Source: Gerris lacustris
Taxonomy: Eukaryota > Arthropoda > Insecta > Hemiptera > Gerridae
Direction of reading: 5' to 3'
Assembly: GCA_951217055.1 (NCBI GenBank)
Contig: OX578286.1
Coordinates: 7,666,033 to 7,730,032, forward strand
Length of the DNA stretch: 64,000 nucleotides
The notes under the pieces are model-generated. The model did not search any database and was not told the DNA's origin. It saw only the letters and a list, made by a program, of their open reading frames with translations. The position numbers and the translations under genes were made by a program. Shown here piece after piece: positions 52,425 to 63,459 of the stretch (within the stretch, counting starts at the first letter, position 1; every line of letters starts with the position of its first letter).

Positions 52425-53130
52425 TACGTTTTTAAATTTTCTGTTGAATCATATATGTGTAGTTTTGATAATATCATTGTTATTGTTATGTGTAATGTTA
52501 GTAAAGAAAAATAGTTCCGAATTTATTTACTTCATATAAATGACAACCAACTAGACAGCTGATCTTAAACCTAAAAGAACAAATCTTTGTACAACGGATC
52601 TCGCCAACACCGAATCTATACCGTGCCATCGATATGCCCCCGTGTAGGGACATTAAGAGAAGAAAAAAAATGTGTACAAGTAAAGAAGTACAGATGCAGA
52701 AAAATTAAACCGACACCTTGGACACAAGTGTAAACAAACCCGGTTGTCATACGTCAATTAATTTATTTCTTTGTTTACTTTTCCTTTTTCGCTGTCATTC
52801 AATGTTTATCTCTTAATAAAAAAATCATAAATTTGAAGCCCGTCAAAATGAAGATTGTAAATATTGGACATGTCAAAACAAATAAAATAACTTGCGGATT
52901 TTTTCCGAACTAACTTTCCATACAGTAAACTTTGCTGACAACGAATTAAATTCTGCTGAAATATGGCTAAAAGTATTCAAATATTACATTGTCATCGTGT
53001 TCTGAGCTATTCTAAAAGTTTCAAATGTTTAGCTACTCGAGAAGTTAGTTAAAAATCGATTGCAAGATTTGTACTGGACAAACAAACAAACAAACAAGGA
53101 AGCAAGCTAATAAAAACGTAGTAAAAATAA
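52425..53130 (+). repeat. Dispersed repeat R3, copy 2
   Basis: Colinear with 40430-41055, with an extra block at 52640-52780 (CCCCCGTGTAGGGACATT). Confidence 0.75.
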
Positions 53131-53575
53131 AAGTTTTTCGTCATAAAATGCCGTTTTTCTCTAAAACGGTTCACGTTAAAGCTTTTGAAGTGTACTTTTT
53201 TTGTGTAGAAAACATTGGCGGTTCAAAATATGCCAATTTTCCCCAGTGTTATAGAAGGTAGGGGTAAGAAAACCTAACAAAACCCTGAAATCTCCGCCAC
53301 TGGCATATGAAAAAAAAAAATATATAATAATAATTAGAGCTCAAAAAGTAGCTAATATTAATGATAAGATTTGTACAAAAACTGAGTTTTTTATCTCAAA
53401 CGGTTCCTGAGATATCGTCGAAAAAATAATAATGACACTGTATCTCGAAAACGGTGCATTTGCGGAATTATATTAATAGGGAACTTTTTTCTTAAAATTA
53501 GCCAAGGAATCCCTCTCTTCATTTTCCCACACATGTTTTGAAACGCCCGATATAAAGCATAATAGTAATTACCAA
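53131..53575. other. Intergenic stretch
   Basis: No gene recognised. Confidence 0.5.
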
Positions 53576-53950
53576 ACAACTTCTTTAGATTGTTACTCCC
53601 CTATGCTTTTTTAGAATATAAATGACTAAATAACTATTAAGACAGAGGGATGTTAAGTTCAATGTAGTTTAGGACAAAGGAATATCACACTTCTGTTTTT
53701 ATAAGGGGAGTAACAGTCTAAAGAAGAACGTTCCGTACATCTTCTTTAGATTGTTACTCCCCTCTGAATTTTTATAAGGGGAGTAACAATCTAAAGATGA
53801 ACATTCAGTGCACCTTCTTTAGATTGTTACTCCCCTCTGAATTATTATAAGGGGAGTAACAATCTAAAGAAGAACATTCCGTACATCTTCTTTAGATTGT
53901 TACTCCCCTCTGAATTTTTTATAAGGGGAGTAACAATCTAAAGAAGTGCC
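53576..53950. repeat. F2 element, array of about four units
   Basis: Starts ACTTCTTTAGATTGTTACTC and ends AACAATCTAAAGAAGTGCC; the units alternate with TTTTTATAAGGGGAGTAAC hinges. Confidence 0.85.
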
Positions 53951-53959
53951 ATTATCAAT

Positions 53960-55135
53960 TCTACAGTTAAACAATTTTCGAATTTATTCTTTAAATTATA
54001 TAACTAGTACAGAATAATGTTAAGCATTAAACACATTACGTAATTTATAAATTAGTCTGTTTTGTGTTTTGGAAAAGTTTCAGGTATGTGTATGATCTGG
54101 CAACGTTGCTTTAAAATAAAGCAAGAAAATATGTTACAACATAATAGTATGCTGTGACATATGTTTGTGCAACAAAATATTCTAAATCTCTGAGATAAGT
54201 TATATAGTGTCAAATTTGAATATATTCTACAATAAACAGGCCAAGTGTGTGCTAGTCAGCACACAGCGAGGGTCCGTAGGCCACACTATATAGTGTTTAA
54301 CTATAAAGTGTATAAACAGTGTTTTTTTAAAATGCTAAAAAGCTTACTTTGAACCATTCTAAGGGTCTGATATTCTCAAAACACACTCTGATAAAGTATT
54401 TTTTTGCCACTGAACCGGACTACAACCAAATAAATTCACCGAAAAGACCATAATTATAAAAAACCGTATTTTGTCAATAAAGAATAAAATAATATTTTTT
54501 TCGAAATTTCCAAAAAGTGGTATCTTTACTTTTGGTCGAAGAATGTTAGGGAATTTTTTCAGATTTTTTTGCACTTCACATAAGCGAGATAGAGGGGGGG
54601 GGGGGGGGGGGGGACACGTTTCAAACCCGCTTCAAACTCGCCTACGCTCGCCCTATCAAAGTTATAACCAAAGAATTATATATTTTTGTAATCAGCTCGA
54701 CGTACCCTTTCATATGATACCCCTCACGGTGTCGAAAAAAAATAAAAAAATTTTAACCCTTAAGTTTTTTGACCCTAATTTTTTTGAAAAATATTTTTTT
54801 TAAGTCGCTATATTTTTAAAATATGTGGGCAGGTACAAGACACATACATGCCAAATTTCAAAGTGATCGCACGAAAGGTGTAGCCGTGAGAGCACGCGAG
54901 AGGACGGACGGACAGACACACGCAGGAAAATATAAGGGTCCTTGGTTTTGCCTACGGACCCTAATTAAAACATTTTTTACTTTATTTTTTAAATTATATA
55001 TAAAGTACAGAGTACTGAGTCAGGTTACGTATTAAACACATAACGTAATTTGTAAATTTAGTCCGTTTGTGTTTTTGGAAAAGTTTCAGGTAGTCATGCG
55101 TATGATCTGGCAACGTTGCTTTAAATCTGTTAAGC
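53960..55135 (+). repeat. 150-bp direct repeats flanking an 850-bp insert
   Basis: 53985-54115 and 55000-55130 share TTAAACACAT.ACGTAATTT, GTGTTTTGGAAAAGTTTCAG and GATCTGGCAACGTTGCTTTA. Inserted between: GGGTCCGTAGG (54270) and its inverted copy CCTACGGACCC (54952), a poly-G at 54594-54613 and a GACGGACAGACA patch. Confidence 0.65.
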
Positions 55136-56386
55136 TTCTATATAGGTTTGGAAGGCTGGGTTGTACCCGTGAAGTATATAAGAGTTGATTGACCACGAAC
55201 AACCCTGGACCTGGGTCGGACCCCTAGAGGTACCTTTTACCTTCAGTACCTGCTAACAGTCCACAGTGTACCCTCCTCGACTAAACACTAAACACATTAG
55301 AACCTTACTCAGATCTTCAACTCAGACAACATATTATAACCTGACGCGTTACCTTCACTACTAAAAATTGTTTACAGATACAAGTCCTACCTGTTTTAAC
55401 TAAATTATTTAAAAAAACAAATATATATAAAGAATAAAAGTGCGTTTTTTTTAACAATTAATATAATATTTAAGTTATTACTTTAGTAAACCGGACCAGA
55501 AAAGTGAATTTACCCGATAAAAAAGTGTCAGTGATAAGTGATTTTGTTGAACTTTTTTTTAAAGATATTTTTCAAAAGACCGGATTATTTCAGATGATTC
55601 TTAAATAATTTCATTGAAACGTAAGTTTGTTTACTTTTCCTTCTTTTATTTCTGTAAATATATATTATATACTAATACAATATACATTATTTAGATATAA
55701 TTAGTGATATAAAATTGATACTAAAACTTTTTTAAACAAATATCGCATTAGTCCAGTTTATTCTACTCATATAGGCTTCATAAATAATTTTTGTTTTAAT
55801 TATGTTTATAAATATATATATTTATACAATACAGTGTACAAAATACACATTTATATAGGTATTATACATTTACAAGTTTCATTAAAAGAGTAGTAATTAA
55901 TACTAAAACTTTTAAAAGACCGGTTAAGTGCAGATGAAGTTGATTCTATACACAAATTAATTCAGTCAAACATAATTTGTTTACATCTTTAAATATATTA
56001 TATATAGATATACATATTATACGTGTTTACAATTATAAATGTATTTATTGATACTATTAACTTTTTTTATTGTACTACAAAAGTTATTCTTTAACAACCG
56101 AAATAAGTTTCATAAATATGTATGTTTGATTTTAATAACGGTGCTTAAGACTAAAGACCGAAATAGTTTCAAAAATGTATGTTTTGGTGATAACATTTTT
56201 TAGATATTTTAAAACTTCTATTTTCGATTTTTTAATTAAACCTGATCAATAGAGTAATTAACCACACATTTTTGTTTAATTATGTGATAAAATTAAGTAT
56301 CTGAGTTTCTCTATTAAAGTTTACCAATTAATTTGGATTTTCCGAAAAAAAAATTTCCTTGATAAGTTTAGTTAATACTAGTATAA
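55136..56386. other. Intergenic stretch with a possible promoter or LTR-like patch
   Basis: 55140-55380 is GC-richer, with TATATAAG at 55177-55184; AATAAA follows at 55433. It could be a solo LTR or a promoter; no matching partner or coding exon was found. The rest is AT-rich and empty to my eye. Confidence 0.25.
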
Positions 56387-56387
56387 A

Positions 56388-56995
56388 GTTTGTTTGTTAT
56401 AGTAATAAACAGATAGACCACACAAAAAGTTAGTGATAAGATTTGTAACATTTATATTTCTCTTATATAAGTTTGTTTGTTATAGTAATAAACAGATAGA
56501 CCACACAAAAAGTTAGTGATAAGGGTTGTAACATTTATATTTCTCTTATATAAGTTTGTTTGTTATAGTAATAAACAGATAGACCACACAAAAAGTTAGT
56601 GATAAGATTTGTAACATTTATATTTCTCTTATATAAGTTTGTTTGTTATAGTAATAAACAGATAGACCACACAAAAAGTTAGTGATAAGATTTGTAACAT
56701 TTATATTTCTCTTATATAAGTTTGTTTGTTATAGTAATAAACAGATAGACCACACAAAAAGTTAGTGATAAGATTTGTAACATTTATATTTCTCTTATAT
56801 AAGTTTGTTTGTTATAGTAATAAACAGATAGACCACACAAAAAGTTAGTGATAAGATTTGTAACATTTATATTTCTCTTATATATAAGTTTGTTTGTTAT
56901 AGTAATAAAAAGATAGACCACACATAAAGTTAGTGATACGATTTGTAACATTTTTATTTCTTTTATATAAGTTTGTTTGTTGTAGTAAAATAGGT
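56388..56995. repeat. 83-bp tandem array
   Basis: Seven copies of an 83-bp unit starting GTTTGTTTGTTATAGTAATA and containing GATAGACCACACAAAAAGTT; the first six are nearly identical, the last decays. Confidence 0.95.
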
Positions 56996-57216
56996 CATAT
57001 AAGTTTGTTTGTTGTAGTAAAACAGGTCAATTCAGATTTTAACCACAAAAATGTTTCAGTGATATGTGTTAGCGAATTTTCAAGAAAATAAGCTATTGCT
57101 ATGGTTTTAAAATTTTTGTAATTCGAATTTTTGAAAATTTTCTCCATGGAAATCCGTTTTAGACCATTCTGAATCGATTCCTAAAATGTAACACTTTTTG
57201 TATGTATGTATGTATG

Positions 57217-57220
<4 letters not shown>

Positions 57221-57304
<84 letters not shown>

Positions 57305-57313
57305 TATATATAT
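57221..57313. repeat. (AT)n microsatellite
   Basis: Pure AT, interrupted once, followed by a GT run. Confidence 0.95.
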
Positions 57314-57639
57314 GTGTGTGTGAACGTGTGTGTGTCACTCCAGACGATATCTCCCCTTAGGATGCACTTAAAAATTTCAAACAAATTTTAAAATGTTAAT
57401 AATATTAAAAGAAAGGATGAGTTTGTGGGCCAGAATTTTTTGGAGTCCATTTAGGGTCAAAAATAGCATAGCAACATAAATTTTCCTTATATTATCATAA
57501 GCTAATAATACGCTGATTTCATTGAAAATTCGCTAATTAAATCATGGTGCATGACTGGACTTTTTTTACTTTTCCTCACTACTAATAGTAGGAAAAGTAT
57601 TTTTTTCAACAAAATATTTTTTTTCGAGATTTCAACGGA

Positions 57640-58130
57640 ATTATCCGTAGCTCGGCCCGGATTTGCCGATAGAATTAAATTCATTCAACACTATACCGGC
57701 CCGATTGTCGGCTGGGCCCGGATTTTGCCGATGGAATTAAATTTATTAAACACTATACCGGCCCGACTGTTGGCTGGAACTGGATTTTGCCGATGGAATT
57801 AAATTTATTAAACATTATACCGGCCCGACTGTCGGCTGGGCCCGGATTTTGCCGATGGAATTGAATTTATTAAACACTATACCGGCCCGACTGTCGGCTG
57901 GGCCCGGATTTTGGCCGATGGAATTAAATTTATTAAACATTATAACGGCCCGACTGTCGGCTGGGCCCGGATTTTGCCGATGGAATTGAATTTATTAAAC
58001 ACTATACCGGCCCGACTGTCGGCTGGGCCCGGATTTTGCCGATGGAATTGAATTTATTAAACACTATACCGGCCCGACTGTCGGCTGGGCCCGGATGTTT
58101 GTCGATGAAACTATAACTATATAGCAGCCC
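57640..58130. repeat. 62-bp tandem array
   Basis: About eight copies of a 62-bp unit with GCCCGGATTTTGCCGATGGA, TTTATTAAACACTATACCGG and CCCGACTGTCGGCTGG (a small GCC-type hairpin). Decayed copies continue to about 58690. Confidence 0.95.
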
Positions 58131-59045
58131 GATTTTGGCTGGACCGAGATTTTTGCTGATGGAATTAGATTCATTGAATTAAATTAGGATGCATGAAATA
58201 AATCGGCTCATTTGCCGATTAGGCCTTGATTTTTGCCAGTGAAACTAAAAACATTTAACATGATCGACCCGATTTCGGTTGGGCCCGATTTTTCGCCAAT
58301 TGAATTCAATGATTTTTTTGTGGTTTTAGTCCAGTTCAATAGCATAGGTTGCATTATAGGACAGCTTCAATTCTTTACGAATCCTAATGCAATGAATTGA
58401 ATTTGGATTCAAAAAATAGACTGCTCCGATTGACTGCTAGGCCCGGATTTTTTGCTATAGAATTAAGTGCATTGAATTGATTAGGATGAGTACAATGAAT
58501 CGGCCTGCGATTGCTAGTAGGCCCGATTTTGCCGATGGAAATTATGCATCAAAATAAATTGGGATGCGTTCAATAATAGAGCCGATTGCTGGCTCGGCCT
58601 AGGTGTTAAGCACATTAAATTAAATGAGACCCGAGTCAACTCGAACTTTTGCCGATGGAATTAAATTAATTGAATTAAAATATGCACACTAGACTGGCTT
58701 AAACGGGAAAATGATGGTTGTGGATTTCAGTAGCAAATTTTTGTTTTGGACCAGGATTGTGTGTAGAACGCTACGTGGGTCCTCTTGTCTATGCGGCATT
58801 CCCCTCTTGCTGACTCAGGTTGGGCTAGTGTTCGTCGACATGTAGTGGGAAAACAGGGGCAATATAAATAAATCGGTTTATCATTTTGTGAAAAAACTGA
58901 TTCATATTACATAGTAATAATCTAAAAACTCAAAAAGCGTTCAGAAAACATTTGATGTTAAATGTCCCATGTAATTACCCAGCGAATGAGCGAATAATTC
59001 TTTTGTTTTGCAATAGGTATTAAATTTTCTTAGAGAAGAATTCTC
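58131..59045. other. Decayed 62-bp units and intergenic sequence
   Basis: Scattered GCCGAT and GGCCCGGATTT words to 58690, then nothing recognised. Confidence 0.5.
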
Positions 59046-59099
59046 TTCTAGATAAAAATTTGAAATTCGTATGTGCTCCAAATCCACGTTTGCTTTTGC

Positions 59100-60080
59100 A
59101 GTATGGATCACGTTTTGCTTCCGAGCTTACCAAAGGAAACGGAAGATATGTGACAGTTCTGAAGAACGAACAATTTTTATGTCTCCGATTTCAAAAATTC
59201 CAAGACAGAAATCTGTTCAACTTCAGGGTACAGTTTGGGTCCCGTGTCCGCCTGTCCTTCAATTTTTGCAAACCAACATATCTTAAAAGCTATTCGTCCC
59301 ATTTTATTGAAATTTTAATGGTAGGTCATAATTAGCCAGGTTATAACATTGCTAATCCCGTATAAGTTTCAATCTTCTGCACCTATTTATTTCTCTTCCA
59401 CATTCGCACAGACATACATTTATTTACACCTATATCTTCAAAAGTACTCATCTGATTTTTATGAAATTTTAATGGTTTGTTTAAAGTAGCCCGCAGATAA
59501 CCCAAGAATAATTTCAACCGTCTGCGCTCTTAAAATATTGCTATATTGATACTTTATTCATGTTAAATTTACTCAATGTTCCCTCCTTTTTTAAATTAGT
59601 CAAAATTGGTTTGAATCTTTACATGACTTAAAGTATCAATTTACCAAAATTTAAACAGCGCAGACAGTTAAAATTAATCTGTGAGCTTCTATCAGATAAG
59701 TTTTATAAAATCAGATGAATATTTTTGAAGATAAGGTGTAAATAAATGTATGTGTGTGCACATGTGGAAGAGAAATGGTGGCAGGTGGAGAAATGTGGTG
59801 GAGGGAAATGGGACCAGAAGATTGGACCTTATATAGGACCAACAATGGACTTTTTATATGCTAATTAACTGCCATCCGAATTTCATTAAAATCGAAAGAG
59901 TAGTTTTTAAGAATTGTTCGCCATGATTGAGCGAGAGACAGACTAACAGCCAGAAACGGGATCGAAAATGTCTGATAACTGGAACAGATTTCTGTCTTGG
60001 AATTATTGGAATCGGAGTAACACTTCACTATGTGATGTGATCGTTCTTTAGAACGATCACATCACATAGTGAAGTGTTAC
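59100..60080 (+). repeat. Dispersed repeat R1, copy 4 (longest)
   Basis: Carries the forward R1 (GGAAACGGAAGATATGTGAC, AAAAATTCCAAGACAGAAAT) and then an inverted half (59630-60010, ending TTCTGTCTTGGAATTATTGG), so it is a foldback composite. Confidence 0.7.
60017..60080. repeat. Perfect 31-bp-arm palindrome
   Basis: GTAACACTTCACTATGTGAT continues to CGTTCT, a TT spacer, then the exact inverse. Confidence 0.95.
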
Positions 60081-60856
60081 CTCATAGAATTTTAATTTAA
60101 TTAAATATGAGGTTAGAAATTGAAATTAGAGTGTTGAAAAGGGGGAGAAATTACAATTATAATAAATTATGGGGTATGCTAAACCCGCATATAAGTTAAA
60201 TTAGGTTGGCCCCCCCCCGAAAAAATGTTCTGTGTACGCTACTGCCTGAGTGGTTTTCAGCATGATGTATGTGTGTGTGTATGTGTGTTATCATCGTAGC
60301 GCCCAAGGTATTTAACCTAGAGAGTTGAAACTTGGCAGAAAAATCAGTCCTAACCTGTAGTTGTGCCGCCCGTAAAATCAACTTTTTCCGCCATCTTGAA
60401 CCCAGTTTGCTGGGCCAGCAAACATTTAAAAAAATCGTAATAAATCGAAAATGGTCCTGATCGAGTTGAAATTTGGCTCGAATGTACCTCTCTGTATGAC
60501 AAACAAGATCACTAAATTTCATTTTGATTTTGGCCGCCATTTTGAAGTTACACATTTTTGAATTTTTAAACTTTGACATTAATAATACTGAAAGTATAAA
60601 TAGGTTTTTGACACATAGCATATCGTTCGAACCGGAAAAAATGAAGGAACAAATATTAAAAAACCCGATGAAATTCTATTAATTAGTTTAAAAGTTATAA
60701 GTGAATATAATTATTTAGTAGTGCGATAATTTTGATGACGTCAAAGTTGGTTTACATCTGTCAAAATACCGCCAAACTTCAAATAATTAAATAAAATATA
60801 GGTATTAAAAATAAGGTTTTTTTTGAAGAATGATAAAAAATCAGTTAGTTCAGAAC
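60081..60856. other. Intergenic stretch
   Basis: A GTGTAT microsatellite at 60269-60288 and a repeat-like block 60290-60640 (GAGAGTTGAAACTTGG, CGCCATCTTGAA, CGCCATTTTGAA). No gene seen. Confidence 0.45.
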
Positions 60857-60939
60857 GGTCACCCATCCAAGTACTGAGCACGTCCAATGCTGCTTCCTCC
60901 TGCTGCGAAGCAGCAGGAGAGGCCACTTTAGTGGCCTCT
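60857..60939 (-). ncRNA. 5S-rRNA-like fragment with two perfect hairpins (SINE3-like or pseudogene)
   Basis: On the minus strand 60895-60857 reads AAGCAGCATTGGACGTGCTC AGTACTTGGATGGGTGACC, close to the 5S rRNA internal promoter region (usually AAGCAGCGTCGGGC..GGTCAGTACTTGGATGGGTGACC). Just upstream on that strand are two perfect hairpins: 60918-60939 (10-bp stem, TT loop) and 60899-60917 (8-bp stem, 3-base loop). The rest of 5S rRNA is absent. Confidence 0.65.
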
Positions 60940-61202
60940 GAAGTGAGGACAAGTTCCGAGGTACCCTGTACCCGATTTTTTTTTAAAATTACATTTTAAA
61001 AAGTTATTTGTTGAAAATTATCAGATTAGTTCAAATTATACTTAAATTGATTCTTATCTTTCTCTTCCTCTTTAGTAATAAATAATAATAACTAATAAAT
61101 AACTAAAAAAATAATTACAATTACTAATAATAATAACTGGATAGCCAAGATAACTGCAAAATGAAAGTTGTGGATTCACCCGATAAATCCATAATTTTAC
61201 CT

Positions 61203-61427
61203 GGTAATTATGACTAGAGAGGTTAATAGAAAGTCTCTACTTTAGTGGTAAAGTGTATACACCACTAAAGTCTCTACTTAGTACTAAGTAACGACTTTAC
61301 CTTTTTATGTTATCACTGAAGATGACATAAAATGTCGAAACGCTTATGTTAATCATTAATATAAAAATGTGGTAGACAATATTGATGTGTTGCTCTCAAT
61401 TAACCTCTCTAGTCATAATTATGAAGT
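61203..61427. mobile_element. Short foldback element
   Basis: AATTATGACTAGAGAGGTTAAT at the left and its inverted copy at the right; inside, an inverted pair CACTAAAG.. around 61240-61270 and the ATGTCGAAACG word common in insect repeats. Confidence 0.65.
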
Positions 61428-61439
61428 GGTACCAAAATC

Positions 61440-61630
61440 CAGTTCAAAACAACCAATCATTTACCTGGTAAATCCATAACTTTATCTGGTAAATCCATAA
61501 CTCTATCTTGTAAATCCATAACTCTATCTTGTAAATCCATAACTTTATCTAGTACATCCATAACTTTATCTGGCAAATCCATAACTTTATCTGGTTAATT
61601 CATAATTTTACCTGATAAATCCATAATGAT
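61440..61630. repeat. 22-23-bp minisatellite
   Basis: About eight copies of ATCTGGTAAATCCATAACTT. Confidence 0.9.
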
Positions 61631-61694
61631 TACAAAATCGATTAAATAATGATTACAAAATCAATTACATAATGATTACAAAATTTTAAAAATC

Positions 61695-62129
61695 GTTTCC
61701 ACGATGTTTAAATACGGATTGAATCCTAATTTGGGATTTAATAAGTTAGGTATTTCCATAAGTAGTATTGAATCCGTATTAATACGAAATAAAAGAACGA
61801 TCATTTTCTTGGTTACATTTGCTAAAGGTTATAAATAATTTTGTAACCTTCTCCTTTTATAACCTTGTTTTTTATTACGTATTTTGACAGATTTGACTAC
61901 AGTTTCTACAGAAATATGCTAGGTTCGCTCACACCCACGCTCTGCTCATGTCAGGATCGAGTTCAAGTGTTTCCATGCAACTCGATCCAGATACGATCCC
62001 AGAATTTAGGGAATTGTATCGGGATCGGTATCGTATTTAATCAGTATTCAATCTAGGTTTCCATGGACACTTTGGATCTAAAAACTGTATTCAACCCGTA
62101 TTCAATCCGTATTTAAACATCGTGGAAAC
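61695..62129. mobile_element. MITE with 30-bp ends
   Basis: GTTTCCACGATGTTTAAATA followed by CGGATTGAAT, inverted at the right end. GTATT.AATC.GTATT words recur inside. Related fragment at 47560-47675. It ends about 150 bp before the BTB exon. Confidence 0.8.
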
Positions 62130-62280
62130 ATAGTAATTATTAGGATTTCCCTGGTAAATCTCCATCTTTGATTTAAACTTTGGAATGATTCTCACAATCA
62201 TTTTCATAACTTCATCTCAAAACTAGAATTATTGATACATTATTATGAAAACTTCATTAACACCATTCAACTTTTTATAG

Positions 62281-62459
62281 ATCATGGGTACGAGAGTGGC
62301 AACAAGTGGAGGGGGGTGTGATAAGGCGTTATCAGGAGTACCACAGTTGCTCGAGGATCTGCAAAGACTTGTAGATGACAAGGACTCTGCTGATATACTA
62401 TTTTTACTTGGAAGAGATGAAATGCCGGTTTACGCTCACAGAATTATGCTTTCAGCAAG
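62281..62459 (+). CDS. First coding exon of a BTB/POZ-domain protein (3' partial)
   Basis: TTTTTATAG precedes the exon; ATG at 62284 has a good context (ATCATGG). It codes about 58 residues: MGTRVATSGGGCDKALSGVP then QLLEDLQRLVDDKDSADILF and LLGRDEMPVYAHRIMLSAR. The pattern D(I/V).F..G......AHR..L.AR is the start of a BTB/POZ domain, a protein-interaction fold used by cullin-3 adaptors and transcriptional regulators. The exon stops at AGCAAG|GTACGT (62460), cutting the domain after its first strand-helix unit, and the rest must lie beyond 64000. The exact family (for example BTBD19-like or RCC1/BTB-like) cannot be decided. Confidence 0.75.
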
Positions 62460-62499
62460 GTACGTTTTTTATCATATTTATGTTAATAATTTTAAGAGG

Positions 62500-62620
62500 T
62501 CTTAGTTGTAATTCACACTTTGGAAGAAGGAGTTTTGGGTTCGATTCCCGACTCCGACATAAGGCTAAAATCAATTTTCATCCTTCATCACGATATAAAT
62601 GGGTAGCTACTTAGACGGTG
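62500..62620 (+). repeat. SINE-like patch with tRNA B-box
   Basis: GGGTTCGATTCCCGACTCC at about 62537-62555, followed by GACATAAGGCTAAAA; no full tRNA fold. Confidence 0.45.
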
Positions 62621-62914
62621 CATTGATCAGGTTATCAATATCAATTATACAGTTTATACAATTGATGAAGCGACAAGCTGATCCACTATCTGTACAAGCC
62701 CATATAATTGTGCAAGCCCTTTATTCACTTACACCTAGGCGCTACACACCAAGGTGGCTCTTGAACTCTCAAGTTAATGCCGTCCATCTTTCTTTATCTT
62801 GTGCCATCTGACTCTATCATTGAGCTCCTTGGATATTCAGGTCGTTTTCTACCTCGCCTTTCCATCTATCCTTGGTTTGCCAATCTTTCATTTTCCGACA
62901 ACGTTTTCCTTCCT

Positions 62915-63440
62915 TATCCTTCTTCTGATCTTCTATATCCTTTTTACTGATCTTCCATATCCTTTCCACTGATCTTCTATATCCTTTTCACTGATCTTCC
63001 ATATCCTTTCCACTGATCTTCCATATCCTTTCCACTGATCTTCCATATCCTTTTCACTGATCTTCCATATGATTTTCATTCATCTTCTATATGCTTTTTA
63101 GTGATCTTCCAAATGCCTTTCACTGATCTTCCATATGCTTTTCACTGATCCTTTCACTGATCTCCACATCCTTTTCACTGATCTTTCATATCCTTTTCAC
63201 TGATCTTTCATATCCTTTTCACTGATCTTCCATATGATTTCCATTAATCTTCCATATGCTTTTTAGTGATCTTCCAAATGCCTTTCACTGATCTTCCATG
63301 TGCTTTTCACTGATCTTCTACATCCGTTTCACTGATCTTTCATATTCTTTTCACTGATCTTCCATATCCTTTCCACTGATTTTCCATATCCTTTTCACTG
63401 ATCTTTCATATGCTTTTTACAGATCTTCCTTTTACAGATA
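62915..63440. repeat. 22-bp minisatellite in the BTB intron
   Basis: More than 20 copies of CTGATCTTCCATATCCTTTT plus CA, strongly pyrimidine-biased. Confidence 0.95.
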
Positions 63441-63459
63441 TCCTTTTCAATCTTCTTCC

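Noticed and set aside
60741..60926. Protein frame with LDVLSTWMGD
   Set aside because: Reads through the 5S-rRNA-like sequence; a known source of false proteins.
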